Source: Mycosarcoma maydis (taxonomy: Eukaryota; Basidiomycota; Ustilaginomycetes; Ustilaginales). From it: DNA of 64,000 bases. Under the pieces are notes generated by a model. That model searched no databases, had not been told where the DNA came from, and saw nothing but the letters and a program-made list of their open reading frames with translations. Position 1 is the first letter of the stretch. Each line of letters starts with the position of its first letter. Positions 51,120 through 61,465 of this stretch are shown piece after piece. A program made the position numbers and the translations under genes. The stretch lies in the NCBI RefSeq assembly GCF_000328475.2, contig NC_026478.1, positions 496,001-560,000 of the forward strand, given 5' to 3'.

Positions 51120-52400
51120 TTACGCTTCGTTAGCTTGGACTTGTTCAAAAGCGGCGAACTGTGGGAAAGGCGCATCTAACGCAGTGATTAATCCCTTGTC
51201 CAACTGCCTGTCCTTCGTTGCTGCCCATCGCGCGACCCATGGTATTGTAACAACGTAGGCAACTGCAGCGATCAGGCGTTGCAAGAGCCATCTCTGCCAT
51301 GCATAGCGCACATGCACCACACCGGGGACAAACCAAGGTACGTCTTGAATCTTCTGAACGAAAGGCCTGAACTCGGACTCGTAACTTTCAAACGCTTTCG
51401 ACGGATGTTGATCTGGTTTCAGCTGAGAGAGGTGGCCAGCGAGGAGATAGGCACCGTTGATGGCAAGAGAGGTGCCCATTCCAGTGAGCGGCGTTGGTGC
51501 GTAGGCTGTGTCTCCCAAACATATGACCCTGTTCTTGTGCCAACTGGTCATGCGAATTTGCTGTACAGCTTGCACATAGACGTCGTCGGATTTCTCCACG
51601 TCTTGGAGGAGACGCGATGTTTTCCAACCAGCACCGCTAAATTCGCTTTTGAGCAGATCAAGTTGGAGCTTGCGATCGTGACTTCTAGCAGTGGCTGCCC
51701 AGGCTTGCTTTTGATTGTCGGTGAGTGGCATGATGCTGAAAAGGCACCGCAGGGTGCCGTGATTGTCTGGTCGAGTGCTTACGCAGCGACGGTTGAGAGA
51801 GAAATAAAGTTCCCACCAATCGCTATCCTCTTCTGTTCGAGGGACCGTGGCGTACATACAGAAGCAGTTCTTGTCTACTACAGTTACAGCATCTTGTCCG
51901 AAAAGCTGCTTTCGCAGCCTAGACCACTGACCATCGGATACAATCAGAATATCGTAGTCGGCCTCTTCACCAGTACTCAGCTCCACTCGGACCTTTTCCG
52001 CATCGTTCGCCAGCACCTGGGTCACAGTGGTACCAAACTTGAACTCGATGTTGGGTACATCCTTGACGGCATCGTACAGGACGGCGGCAAGATCACCACG
52101 AAGGATCTCAAACTCACTCGTTGGACTACCAGCGGACCCATTGACTGGCATTCGAGCAAATGAGCGACCGTTGCGATCGATCAAGCAGCTTCCTATCTCC
52201 GTTGTGTTGTGCTTACGAACTTCGTCGAGCAAGCCCATCTTGTTGAGAATGTTGACCGCTGTACCGCGTATATCGATGTTCTGTCCTTGAGCAAGCATCG
52301 AGGTAGCTTTCTCGACTACGGTGACTCTGGCGCCCGCTTTTGCGAGGAACCATGCTACAGTGGGACCGGCGATGCCGGCGCCACTTACAACGACGCGCAT
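51120..52400 (-). CDS. FAD-dependent aromatic-type monooxygenase
   Basis: A 426-residue flavoprotein of the p-hydroxybenzoate/salicylate hydroxylase fold. The dinucleotide-binding motif GAGIAG (7-12) follows the starting MRVVVS; the second FAD motif is GDTAYAPTPLTGMGTSLAING, with the GD that contacts ribityl. SDGQWSRLRKQL is the DG motif region. The C-terminal segment VAYVVTIPWVARW is hydrophobic. Such enzymes use NAD(P)H and oxygen to hydroxylate or oxidise small aromatic or related compounds; the substrate is unknown. The ATG at 52400 is chosen because the Rossmann strand begins at once; the upstream frame is His-rich leader. No intron. Confidence 0.92.
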   Translation of the reverse strand: MRVVVSGAGIAGPTVAWFLAKAGARVTVVEKATSMLAQGQNIDIRGTAVNILNKMGLLDEVRKHNTTEIGSCLIDRNGRSFARMPVNGSAGSPTSEFEILRGDLAAVLYDAVKDVPNIEFKFGTTVTQVLANDAEKVRVELSTGEEADYDILIVSDGQWSRLRKQLFGQDAVTVVDKNCFCMYATVPRTEEDSDWWELYFSLNRRCVSTRPDNHGTLRCLFSIMPLTDNQKQAWAATARSHDRKLQLDLLKSEFSGAGWKTSRLLQDVEKSDDVYVQAVQQIRMTSWHKNRVICLGDTAYAPTPLTGMGTSLAINGAYLLAGHLSQLKPDQHPSKAFESYESEFRPFVQKIQDVPWFVPGVVHVRYAWQRWLLQRLIAAVAYVVTIPWVARWAATKDRQLDKGLITALDAPFPQFAAFEQVQANEA

Positions 52401-53460
52401 GCTTGTAAGGACGCTGCTGTGAGTGTGTCTAGGCAGCGAGGAGTTTAGGCAATGTGTCTTTTGATGGGTTGGAGCATCGGTGGATTGGCGTCGGTCGTGA
52501 TGGTCAAGAAGGACCTTGAGAATATATAAACGGTGGTTCTGGTGCATCGCCATCTTCTGCGGCCTCAGTAGAAGAGGAGGCCAAGAGATTCAAGGACAGC
52601 AGCTCAGCCCATTGTACCAGTCGATACAGCGTTCCTGAGGCGGCTCGAGAGACTGGAAAGCATGTAACCCGCGGATGTTACAGTCACTAACCGCAATACG
52701 GCGCTGAGCTGAGCAGCATGGCCGCATGGCCGCATGGCCGCGGAAATGTACTGTGCTATAGACGTGACGCATCCTAAATTTGAAGTAACTTAGCGCTAAC
52801 GTTACGGTAAAGCCCAAGCGGCGAGACAAGCTCTCATTGTTCCACTCTCAGTACCTGCATTGCTGCATTCGTGATTGCTGCGTCTCTGTGCTCTCGCTAT
52901 CAGATTTTGTGTATCATAGCTCGTAAAGGTACAGTAACTGTACATCGAATGTCGAAGCTGAAAAATCCTCCAGCTAAGCCGATGCGTCCACATCGATTCC
53001 TGAAGCTAAGGGCTGTGTTTCGATGCATTTACGATTCACGATTGAACTCCTTTCCTCGTCTGAACCTGTCGCACCGGATCATCGAGATCACGCATTTTCT
53101 ATTTACGATTCACAATCGTGAATAGTGATTCACGATTACAGTATTCGTGATTGATGCACATGACGGACTGTGCACGGCGGAGGATTTCCACATGTTAAGT
53201 CGGGTCACATCCCTCCACCTCTCGTTTTTTATGATGCTGGTGGATGCATGAAAACATGTCAAACACAGCACGGACCGTCATAATCGTGAATGTGAATCAC
53301 GTCCATGAAAATAGGCGGCAAGACGCGTGCCTTGCAGTCGGTCAATTGTGCTGTGTACAGTTGGTGCTACCGTAACGAGGTGGCAGAGCAACATGTGTTT
53401 ACCCACCCTCCATCCACCTCGGCAACGCGAAAGGAGAGTGAGATCGGAGGTCTTTTCGTC
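52401..53460. other. Divergent intergenic region
   Basis: Contains a three-fold GCATGGCC repeat (about 52717-52742), several dispersed motif copies (about 52868, 53029, 53103-53155, 53281) and the promoter of the gene at 53461. Confidence 0.45.
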
Positions 53461-54823
53461 ATGAACGCAGCATGTACGGCGGCTACGCCTCCAGTTGTCG
53501 CTGGGGTGAGCAGCTCGACTACACCGCCTCTCGGCAACGCTGCTTCGACGCCTGCGCATTTCAGGCTGGGCAGGACGAGTCGTAGAAGCAGTAGCAGTGG
53601 ATCTAGCTCCAGCGGTAACGGCGGCATCGTTTATGGCCAAAGCAGTGGCTCAGTACCCACAGCTTCGGTAAGTCAGGCTAAAAGCGCAAAACGCAAGCGC
53701 AGACGCCATAGTACACTTTCGAGCGGCGTAGCATCCGGATCGGAAGAGGAGGCCGAGCGTGTACCTCCGATGCTACGACTGCGCCTGGGGAGCTATGTCT
53801 CAGATTTCCGACTGGAAAGAGCGAGAAGCCATTCTCCCAACAGTACGCAGCTATATCCAGCAACGCCCTCGTCGCCATCGAGCGCGCTGCGGCAAAGACA
53901 CCAACTGCGGATCCATACCACTGCAGTGGAGCTCTCATCATCGGGGAACGACCACGGGTGCGACCAGGCGACCATGGCGTCGGTCTCCTTCTCTCCATCC
54001 TCTGCGACGTCATCCTCGACTCCGGTACGGAGAGATTCCGACATCGAAATGGATCTTGACGTTCAATCCACGTTCCAAGCTATGCAAGTCGAATCGCCCA
54101 ACGCATCACCCTCCCCGACGACTGTGTCCAAAAGCAACCTCACCGCAGTTGTTCCAACTATCAGAGCATCGTCAACGCTGCCGAGTGCTACATTGCAGCG
54201 ACCAAGTCCGATACCAGGCAATCTGCTCTCACCGCTCGTCACAGATACCAGATACCCTCGTTCGCGATCGCCCCTCTCGCCATCGTATCCCTATGTTTCG
54301 CTCGTGACGTACACTTCCACATCTGCTGTCTCACCCGGCGTGTTCCCCTCAGCGAACCTTGTTGCAGCTCGCAGAAACTCAAGGCAGAGCCTCGGCGTCC
54401 AGTCGCAACATCACATGCCNNNNNNNNNNNNNNNNNNNNNNNNNNNNNNNNNNNNNNNNNNNNNNNNNNNNNNNNNNNNNNNNNNNNNNNNNNNNNNNNN
54501 NNNNNNNNNNNNNNNNNNNCGCATTTTCCAACGCAAATACCCATCAGCATCAGAATCAGAATCAGCATTATTTCTCGCATCAGCATCACCATTCTCCGTA
54601 TCAGCATTTGGACGCTTCCACGAATCCATTTCAACAATCGTTTTCCCAAGCTGCAGGTTCGACCGGACGGTCTAGGTGCACCTCGACGCCTCCTTCGCCG
54701 ATTGTGGCGCCGCACGAGGAGGAGCGGATGCCTTCAACAACAGTGTCGCAGATCCCACCATCTCTGCTTCGACGTCATTCGGATGGCAGGCCATCTGGAC
54801 TTCGCCCGTACGCGCCCGTGTAG
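53461..54823 (+). CDS. Ser-rich protein of unknown function, interrupted by an assembly gap
   Basis: The left part (53461-54419) encodes about 320 residues with a Ser/Arg-rich start, a basic patch AKRKRRRHS, an acidic EEEAERV and MLRLRLGSYVSDFRLERA, the only well-ordered-looking part. Many SP/TP sites follow. After the 100-base N gap, the best frame is a different one: a His/Gln-rich run (HQHQNQNQHYF), then STPPSPIVAP and the end RRHSDGRPSGLRPYAPV with a stop at 54821-54823. The frame change is explained by the gap having an arbitrary length. The family is not recognised; composition suggests a disordered regulatory protein. The start at 53461 is the first ATG after in-frame non-conserved codons. 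Confidence 0.55.
54420..54519. other. Assembly gap, 100 N
   Basis: Exactly 100 N, a conventional placeholder for a gap of unknown size. The right flank is a repetitive CAX-codon tract (CATCAGCATCAGAATCAG), so an unresolved repeat is a likely cause. Confidence 0.98.
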
Positions 54824-54929
54824 CACTCTTGTTGGAACGCCAAACACCGTTTCGCATTGACATATCTATAGCTCTGAGTGGACATGCAGTGAGTGGGTGA
54901 GCGAGTCTGTGTGTGGTGCGATGAGGAAA

Positions 54930-55834
54930 TCACGCGATTTTGGCTCTTCGCGATCTGGCTGCGATTGGACTGCCTCGTGCGACACCACTCCACCAGAGTG
55001 CCCGAAACTGTCCATGCGTGCAACGTGTGGGATGACAAGCGTAGGTCAGTCCTCGACATCCTTCTATACAGGTAGCATGTCGGACGGTCGACAAAACTTA
55101 CGCAGAAAAGAATGAAGGTGATGATGATATTTCCAAACAGCTGTGTGATGAGTCGTGGCGCCATGTGAGAAGAGGGAGACTTGTTGTTAGCGAAGCACAC
55201 ACACTCTCTTCTGCATAAGCCCAAACGAGCGATAGCTTACCAGACTATTCCAACTTCCTGGTGTCGCCAACAAGCGTAGTTTATCCAGCATCGTAGCTTT
55301 GTGGATCCCGATCAACCCCGTCCGGGTCGGTGGTCCATTGGGCAGCAACCAAATCGTGATGCCGATATGAGTCCAGTCAGCCGCCCCCAATACGAATATC
55401 AGATATCTTACCAGCCGCTCCAGCTTCTCCGCATCTTCTTTGGCCTTCATCATCTTCCGCAGCGCATAGAACATCAATGCTGAGTTGAGCATGATGAGGA
55501 GATAGCAGCTGCCGAGCTGGCCTAGTGCCATCCGGGTGGAATCGGTGAGCACACCTGCCTGGCGCAGCGAACTTTGCAGGGTGGATGCCGGGATGAAGGC
55601 AGGCGGGATGAGTTCATGGTTGTATCGTTCAGGTAGAACGAGGGCATAGTATGCTCCGGCGAGTACAGAGATCGGTTCGAGGATTCCGAAGAACAGATAC
55701 TGGTTGAACAAAGTGCGAACGCAAGGTCAGAATGTAGAGCGAAGGTTGGTGAGGGAAAGAAGAAAACGGCTCACCCAGTGGTCTGGTAATGGATCGAGAG
55801 AGACCGTTGCCTTAGCTGTCGATTTTGGTGGCAT
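54930..55834 (-). CDS. DUF7704-like four-span membrane protein, four exons
   Basis: Exons, in order: 55834-55775 (MPPKSTAKATVSLDPLPDHW), 55699-55241, 55140-55102 (LFGNIIITFILFC, only 39 bases) and 55007-54930. All introns are phase 0, 75-100 bases, with GTGAGC, GTAAGC and GTAAGT donors and CAG acceptors. The product has 211 residues with four hydrophobic segments: FGILEPISVLAGAYYALV, LGQLGSCYLLIMLNSALMFY, a third around VRYLIFVLGAADWTHIGITI and the fourth formed only when the small third exon is included. The segment pattern and LPDHWYLFFGILEP fit the fungal DUF7704 family, whose role is unknown. Exon joins were made by eye. Confidence 0.75.
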
Positions 55835-56494
55835 GGCGACTGCTGTTGCAAGGAGGTGATGTGAGCAAGCGGTGGAGGGGGAGGACAAAGGTGGCGAGCA
55901 AGTGGGGTGAATGATGTGAGGCTGACCGCCACGAAACGATGTGGGGTTGCTGAGAGTGGAATATGCACTGCGGATCTGTGCATAACCTCAAAGACACACA
56001 GACGCAGCGCCAACTCACGACTCACGACTCGCTGCTTCCCAAGGCGACAAATGCGAAATACACTCACTCACGACTGAGGATGGCGATCACGTGGATGCGT
56101 TGGAGTAAACGCGTCGTAGAAGCGTGTTAGAGTCAACCCAAAGACAGCGGAGAAAAATCATCGCACGCGTATCTTCAACCAACACTTTTTAGGCTGAGAG
56201 ACCCAATCAACACTTGAGCCCTGCAGGGACTTGCTTGCAGACGGTGTGGCAGCGATCATCGTCCTTCACTCGTACCATTACCTTTATCTCGAGATCATCA
56301 TTATCCTTCTCTCTCGTCCATCCGTGGCTTTGCACTCGTTTGCGGTGTCGAAGCAACAAGCGCATCTTTCGTCCGCCTCGACGTTGGAAGTTCAATCTTC
56401 TTGTCACGAAGACGCATATTTCGACTTGGACAAGCCCCACCTGTCGTACACGTCTCCGCCCTTTCGGTCTCACATCAGCGCTACTCCTGTCAAC
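55835..56494. other. Divergent promoter region of the DUF7704-like gene and Spc24
   Basis: 660 bases between two divergent starts; contains CACGACTCACGACTCG near 56017-56034 and the pyrimidine-rich Spc24 leader. No gene. Confidence 0.45.
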
Positions 56495-57289
56495 ATGTCC
56501 GCATCCACAACTACTAGCCCACGAGAAAGCTCGTCAGCTCTCATGCCACCTCCGTCGGCGCCTCTCCCATCCTCCACAATGCCCACACCACTTGACGAAG
56601 CACGCCTGACAGACGATGACATCGACTCGTTGATCGCCTCGCTCTCCCCGACATCCGAACTAGACCACTTGCGTTCGATCGAGAAAACCATCCGAGAAAC
56701 CCAGATGCGCCGGCGCAAAGAGACCGAAGAACACACCGCCAAGATCCACGCTCTTCAATCCGCGCTTTCCGACCTGCGCAAACAGTCGACACGTCAAGCA
56801 GCCGAATGGCGTTCGCTCGCGTCGCACGCCGAAACAATCGAAAAGCTCGACAACCGCAACTTCGACCTAGCTAAGAAGATCAATGAACAGGAAAGCGTTC
56901 TCTCCAACATGCAGAACGAAGTGATGGAGCTGAAGCGAACATGCGACGAACTGGAAGAGGTCGACATCGAGGATGAGACCGAGATGGACCGTGATGCGTA
57001 AGTACCAGTCGCTCGTTTCAATAAGCTTGCTATCTCGGATGACCGCAGCTTACATCTCTTTCTCCTTGTTGATACATCGTATAGATTGTGCTTGAGAATC
57101 TTCCGAAGTCTCGGTTTCCTACCCTCGAAGAGCTCCACAGCCAATAACGACGACGAATGGTCGAGCATCCTGGTCCGATCCGACACGCGCAACACAGCTA
57201 TTCAATTCGATATCCAAACATCCCACCTCAAGCAAAACGAGATCTCACCACTCATCCTCGCCGACCAGCTCTGGAAGGCCGCAGAGTAG
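56495..57289 (+). CDS. SPC24: Kinetochore protein Spc24 (Ndc80 complex), two exons
   Basis: Exon 1 is 56495-56997, the intron 56998-57084 (GTAAGT donor, TATAG acceptor), exon 2 57085-57289. The split codon restores Ala before LCLRIFRSLGF. The product has 235 residues: a Ser/Pro-rich N-terminus (1-45), a long coiled coil (about 55-165, for example RSIEKTIRETQMRRRKE) and the globular C-terminal domain LRIFRSLGFLPS and FDIQTSH to QLWKAAE, the fold that binds Spc25 and docks the Ndc80 complex to the inner kinetochore. Length is near that of yeast Spc24 (213). The upstream frame in exon 1 is open to 56231 but looks like leader; the ATG at 56495 is followed by the disordered start. Confidence 0.87.
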
Positions 57290-57526
57290 AATCTTGGCTC
57301 CGCAACGAGCGACCCGGGTCCGTATTCCGCTTGTATTATATGCCTCGACGTAATCACTTTTCATTCAGCACGAAAGCCCTGTGATTTTCACCCTCACACT
57401 CGACATTCTTGACAAACAGACCACATTGACAAACACGTGTAGGTCGAAAGAGGTGCCATTGATAAAGAATCAAACAAAAACAGACTCGCCACAACAACAG
57501 CCCTCATCGAGACGCTCCGTCGACGC

Positions 57527-60352
57527 CTAGCGCATCTCGAAACTGCTCGAGCAGGCTTCTGGCGTATGGTGCAGACTCAACTGCTGGTACGGTTCCGAGT
57601 TTTCATGAAAGTAGAATCCAGACATCTTGCCCATCGCGCCCAGGTCGTCGTAGCCATCCTCCTCCATGTCGTCCCACATGTCGGCGAAGGGATCCTCAGT
57701 AGCGCTGTTGGTGAGCGGCAGGTGTGGGCTGGTTGGCGAAGCGGGCCAGAATCCAGGTCCAGACGGCGGAAGAGGCGAGTGCGGGTGGTAGATCGGATGG
57801 TAGTACGTTTGCGTTGGCGAATCTGGTGAGGTATACGATGTTTGCGTATTGTATGAGGAAGGGTATGAAGGGGCAGAGAGCGACAGTTCTCGACGTCGTT
57901 GTGTGCGTGCTGCGTACCATTGTTGGCCAGACACGGCTGGACCTGTTGAAAAGCCGGAGCCACCTGCTGCAGCGATCGGGGGCTGCGACAGAGTTGTTGC
58001 TTCCGCACTCGACACACGTCCTCTCGTGTCAGTGCTCGTCATTGACGCATTGCTCGTGCTTCGACCTCTTGCCTCTTGTCCGGTAGGAGCAGGTGGTCGA
58101 CCGGCGCTTTCACCAAGCTCGACGCACACATAGTAGAAACCTGCAAAGCTGGCACCGTTGATGTCCCTAACTCGATGATCCGGAACCAAGAACTTCTCCT
58201 TCCATCTCATGAACACAAATGGCTTGTTGAGATGGTTGAACCTCAGTCCTGGCTTGGAAAGCGCCGAGCGGAGCGGTCGGAACGGTGGGAAGCGTGCCCA
58301 GTGCTTGAGGTCGTCTGCCTCGGTTGCGCCCCACTTTCCGGTCACAAACCCATACCGATCGCCGATGATCTCAGCATCGAAGTAGGTGGTGAGCTCTGGC
58401 CAGTCCTCCGTGAGTCCACGAATGTTGAGGTAGCCGCAGAGATGCGAAGCCTCCAGGTCCACATTGACAACACGGACCGTGACATCGTACGAATTCCGAC
58501 CGGACTTTTGCGTGCCGTTAAAGGTTGCTCCTGGATAGAGACATCCCCTACCCTTTGGGGGATTGCGCAAGCGTGAAAGCTCAACGAGTGGATCGGGTTT
58601 GTATGGGTCGAACCAACGCACTTTGCCCCACTTGGCAGCGAGGCCATGGGTCACCTTGTCATCGTCAACGTCCATGCGGAGCGTCTCATCATGGCACGTG
58701 TCGCCCTCAGCTTCCACCAGGAGGATAGCGTCGGAAGCGGTGTCGGAAAAGGAAAGCGGGTCCGGATGGTATCGAATAGATCGAGTGGGGTCGATTCCGG
58801 CCGCATGTTGCGCGGACGAAGCAGCCAGCGAGGTCGATGTGGACGCAGAAATGAGTGATGCTGGCCGGGTATGCCTCGCGGCGTTGTACAGCTCTTCTGC
58901 GATCAGGTGCGTCGGAACATCGCTGAGCCGTGGTCGTGATACCGCACCTGGTCCAAATGGGTCGTCGTCTTCTGAAAGGGATGCAACCGAGATGCCAACT
59001 GCGGCGAACGGCATGGTAGTAGGGCCCGTAGAGGAGCTTGAGCGGCGCGGTCGACGCACAGAGGAAGGTCGGCGATGTTGGACTCCGCCAATTGCCGCGT
59101 TTGCTGGTGCAGACACATGCGTTTGTGAATCTACAGACGCATCGGTGGTGCCACCACTGCGAGAACTCGGCTGTGGATGAGACGATGGAGCGGGCAAAGA
59201 TGCAGAAGATGCAAACGGGTGAGCACTCTGTAGGCTCAGCGCGGAAGCTGTCTCGGATGCAGGAGTAGCAACCATGGACGGAGGGAAGCTAACCACGACG
59301 GGGGCAGAGGAAGAGCTTACACTCTCTGGTCCGTTGTAGCTGAGACTTCTCGAAAAGCTGCCGGATCTGCCGAGGACGGAAGAAGAGGATGAGAGAGGTG
59401 CTCCGGCATGATCTCGTCCGTCCGTATCCTCTGCCTCCACGAAACGAATTCTGCCTCGACTTGTAGAGCGTCCTATACCCGGCGGCGAAGGAGGGGCTCT
59501 CAAAGCTGGGGTAATAGGGGCGCGTTCTAAGGGTGGGAAACTGGAGGGGTCCTGCATGTGGACGTCCTCGGCAGACTGCGTGAGAGCAGCATCGCCACCA
59601 GCGCCCATGTTGTCCACGGAAATTGTGAGATGTGTCTGCGGCGCATCAGTGGGCGGGATAACGGTGGCGGAAGTGCTGCTCGTGGTGGGTGATGAACTGG
59701 CGTGAGTAGCGTTGGCAGCATCAGTAGGCGGGCCGTTGCGCCCGACGGCGCTGGTTGCCGCGAGTTGCGAGTGCTGGGTGTCAATGGTATCTGTAGAAGC
59801 CGATGACGCTTGTGGAGAGGACGCAGAAGTATCTACGAGCTGTGCAGCGCACTGAGCGCAAATTGCATGACCATCAGCATCAGTGGAGATCGACTCGTCC
59901 GTGCCGAGAATGCGGGAGAGAGCAACGACAGCGGCTGCATTGATGGCTGATGCGAGGCTCTGATGCGGCTGAAGGCGATGCTGCGAGCGCACTGAGTCGG
60001 GCGCGAATGCGTATGACGATGGACTAGGTGCCGAGATGGAGGCGGATGAAGGAGTACGAGGCAAGCCTGGCTGGCGATCCTGCGACGATGGGATAGCATC
60101 GAGCAGCAAACCGCAGCGAGCACAGTGTTTGGGCTGAGCGTGGCTGCTGGGATCGGAGCGCCTCATAGTGCCACTGCTACTCGGATTATCATTGACATTG
60201 AGATTGTGATTGAGAGATTGATCTCCTGCGGTGGTTGCGTTGCGCTGATCTGTAGTAGAGCTAAAAGCCGAGGATGACGACACGACAGGGATGGACTCGC
60301 CTGGTGCGGGACTGGATGTGCTAGGCACAGTGAAGGAAGGTCCGGGTGTCAT
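57527..60352 (-). CDS. GID4: Gid4/Vid24 substrate receptor of the GID ubiquitin ligase
   Basis: A 941-residue protein. The Vid24 domain covers about residues 600-745: LYPGATFNGTQKSGRNSYDV, DLEASHLCGYLNIRGLTEDWP, TTYFDAEIIGDR, GFVTGKWGATEADDLKHW and, at its end, FVFMRWKEKFLVPDHRVRDI and SFAGFYYVCVEL. This beta-barrel recognises N-terminal proline degrons and recruits gluconeogenic enzymes to the GID/CTLH E3 ligase when glucose returns. Before it lies about 560 residues of Ser/Thr/Pro/Ala-rich sequence with two CxxC pairs (CARC near 88, CAQC near 165) that could bind a metal. After it are about 190 disordered residues ending with an acidic EDPFADMWDDMEEDGYDD segment. Yeast Gid4 has 362 residues, so this is much enlarged. 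ATG 60352 is the first in frame. Confidence 0.9.
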   Translation of the reverse strand: MTPGPSFTVPSTSSPAPGESIPVVSSSSAFSSTTDQRNATTAGDQSLNHNLNVNDNPSSSGTMRRSDPSSHAQPKHCARCGLLLDAIPSSQDRQPGLPRTPSSASISAPSPSSYAFAPDSVRSQHRLQPHQSLASAINAAAVVALSRILGTDESISTDADGHAICAQCAAQLVDTSASSPQASSASTDTIDTQHSQLAATSAVGRNGPPTDAANATHASSSPTTSSTSATVIPPTDAPQTHLTISVDNMGAGGDAALTQSAEDVHMQDPSSFPPLERAPITPALRAPPSPPGIGRSTSRGRIRFVEAEDTDGRDHAGAPLSSSSSVLGRSGSFSRSLSYNGPESVSSSSAPVVVSFPPSMVATPASETASALSLQSAHPFASSASLPAPSSHPQPSSRSGGTTDASVDSQTHVSAPANAAIGGVQHRRPSSVRRPRRSSSSTGPTTMPFAAVGISVASLSEDDDPFGPGAVSRPRLSDVPTHLIAEELYNAARHTRPASLISASTSTSLAASSAQHAAGIDPTRSIRYHPDPLSFSDTASDAILLVEAEGDTCHDETLRMDVDDDKVTHGLAAKWGKVRWFDPYKPDPLVELSRLRNPPKGRGCLYPGATFNGTQKSGRNSYDVTVRVVNVDLEASHLCGYLNIRGLTEDWPELTTYFDAEIIGDRYGFVTGKWGATEADDLKHWARFPPFRPLRSALSKPGLRFNHLNKPFVFMRWKEKFLVPDHRVRDINGASFAGFYYVCVELGESAGRPPAPTGQEARGRSTSNASMTSTDTRGRVSSAEATTLSQPPIAAAGGSGFSTGPAVSGQQWYAARTQRRRELSLSAPSYPSSYNTQTSYTSPDSPTQTYYHPIYHPHSPLPPSGPGFWPASPTSPHLPLTNSATEDPFADMWDDMEEDGYDDLGAMGKMSGFYFHENSEPYQQLSLHHTPEACSSSFEMR

Positions 60353-61465
60353 TGTTGGTATAATCGCCTTGCTGAGGTGTGTCAGAGAAGGAAGCTTTGC
60401 AAAGCAAGTTGGATCATGCCTTTGATCCACGATCGGAAGAGGAGGTTCTAAATGCTGACTCCCAATCAAGTCGAATCGACGGTCCGATCTTCAGCGAAGT
60501 GGCTGCGATTGGAAGATCCGAAGGTGAAAAGGATCTCGGATGCTCCCGACTAAGACGTTTAAGGAGCAATACGTTGGATCGATCTGGGTGATATGCGTCA
60601 GGCTACTGTCACGTCTGATCGAGTTGGTGGCTTGCGTGTACGGCAGAATCGGAAGCAGGTCGCTGTGGAGAAGAGCAAGAACAGCGCAGGTAGCGAGCTG
60701 GCTTTCGAGGTTGATGGAATAGGTCAGATGAGGGTATTTCGGTCGTCCCGATGTCAATGAGGGATCACAACAAGGAGCAGGGCGGCGGGAAAGGTTCGTG
60801 AGACGATGATTAAAGATGCGATACACCGACTCCGCAACGCCCCTTGAGCGTGCGACTGTGACTGTGACTTGTGACTGTGACTCTGTAACTGTGACTTCTT
60901 GCTGGGACTCTGGGAATCTGGCGGTGACGCTGAATCATGCAAACCTGCAGCAGCGCAATAACTTGGACATTCACGATTCACAATCGTGAATTTGAGTGCA
61001 GAGATGCCTTGGCCTTTAGCAACCCACATCCTCGACCCCGCTGCACCGAGCCTCGAGCCGCGAGCCACGAGCAGCGCCTTTCCTGCTACTGTGACTGCGA
61101 AATTTGAATTTTCGAGGCAAACCCTTCATTTAGTTTGGATTCGTAATTGCGTCTATCTCGGGCTGATTTCGTCAACTATGAGCAACCCTAACCCTGCATC
61201 AGCGCTGCGTTTGGGATCGGTAAAGATCCGGCTCGCTTTTCCCTTTTGTCAACTTAACATATATTAGTTCTCGCTCGCTGTTAAGTATTCATTTCGTGAT
61301 TCGCTCAAGGAGCTGAACGCAAGTTGTGATAGGGTCGCCGATTCATTGACATTCAGACGCAGTCGAGCGGGATCAATTCACTTCTGCGGCTGATGCTAGC
61401 ATACGACTCTCCACAATCTACGTTGCGTTCAGATATTGGGCCTAATAAGACCAGATTCAATTACA
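60353..61465. other. Intergenic region between Gid4 and Gpi1
   Basis: Contains a GTGACTGTGACT repeat (about 60849-60895), dispersed motif copies (about 60969-60990) and two telomere-like CCCTAA units (61184-61195). No gene supported. Confidence 0.45.

Noticed and set aside
61184..61195. Two CCCTAA units, considered as interstitial telomere sequence
   Set aside because: Only two copies; easily chance in a window of this size.
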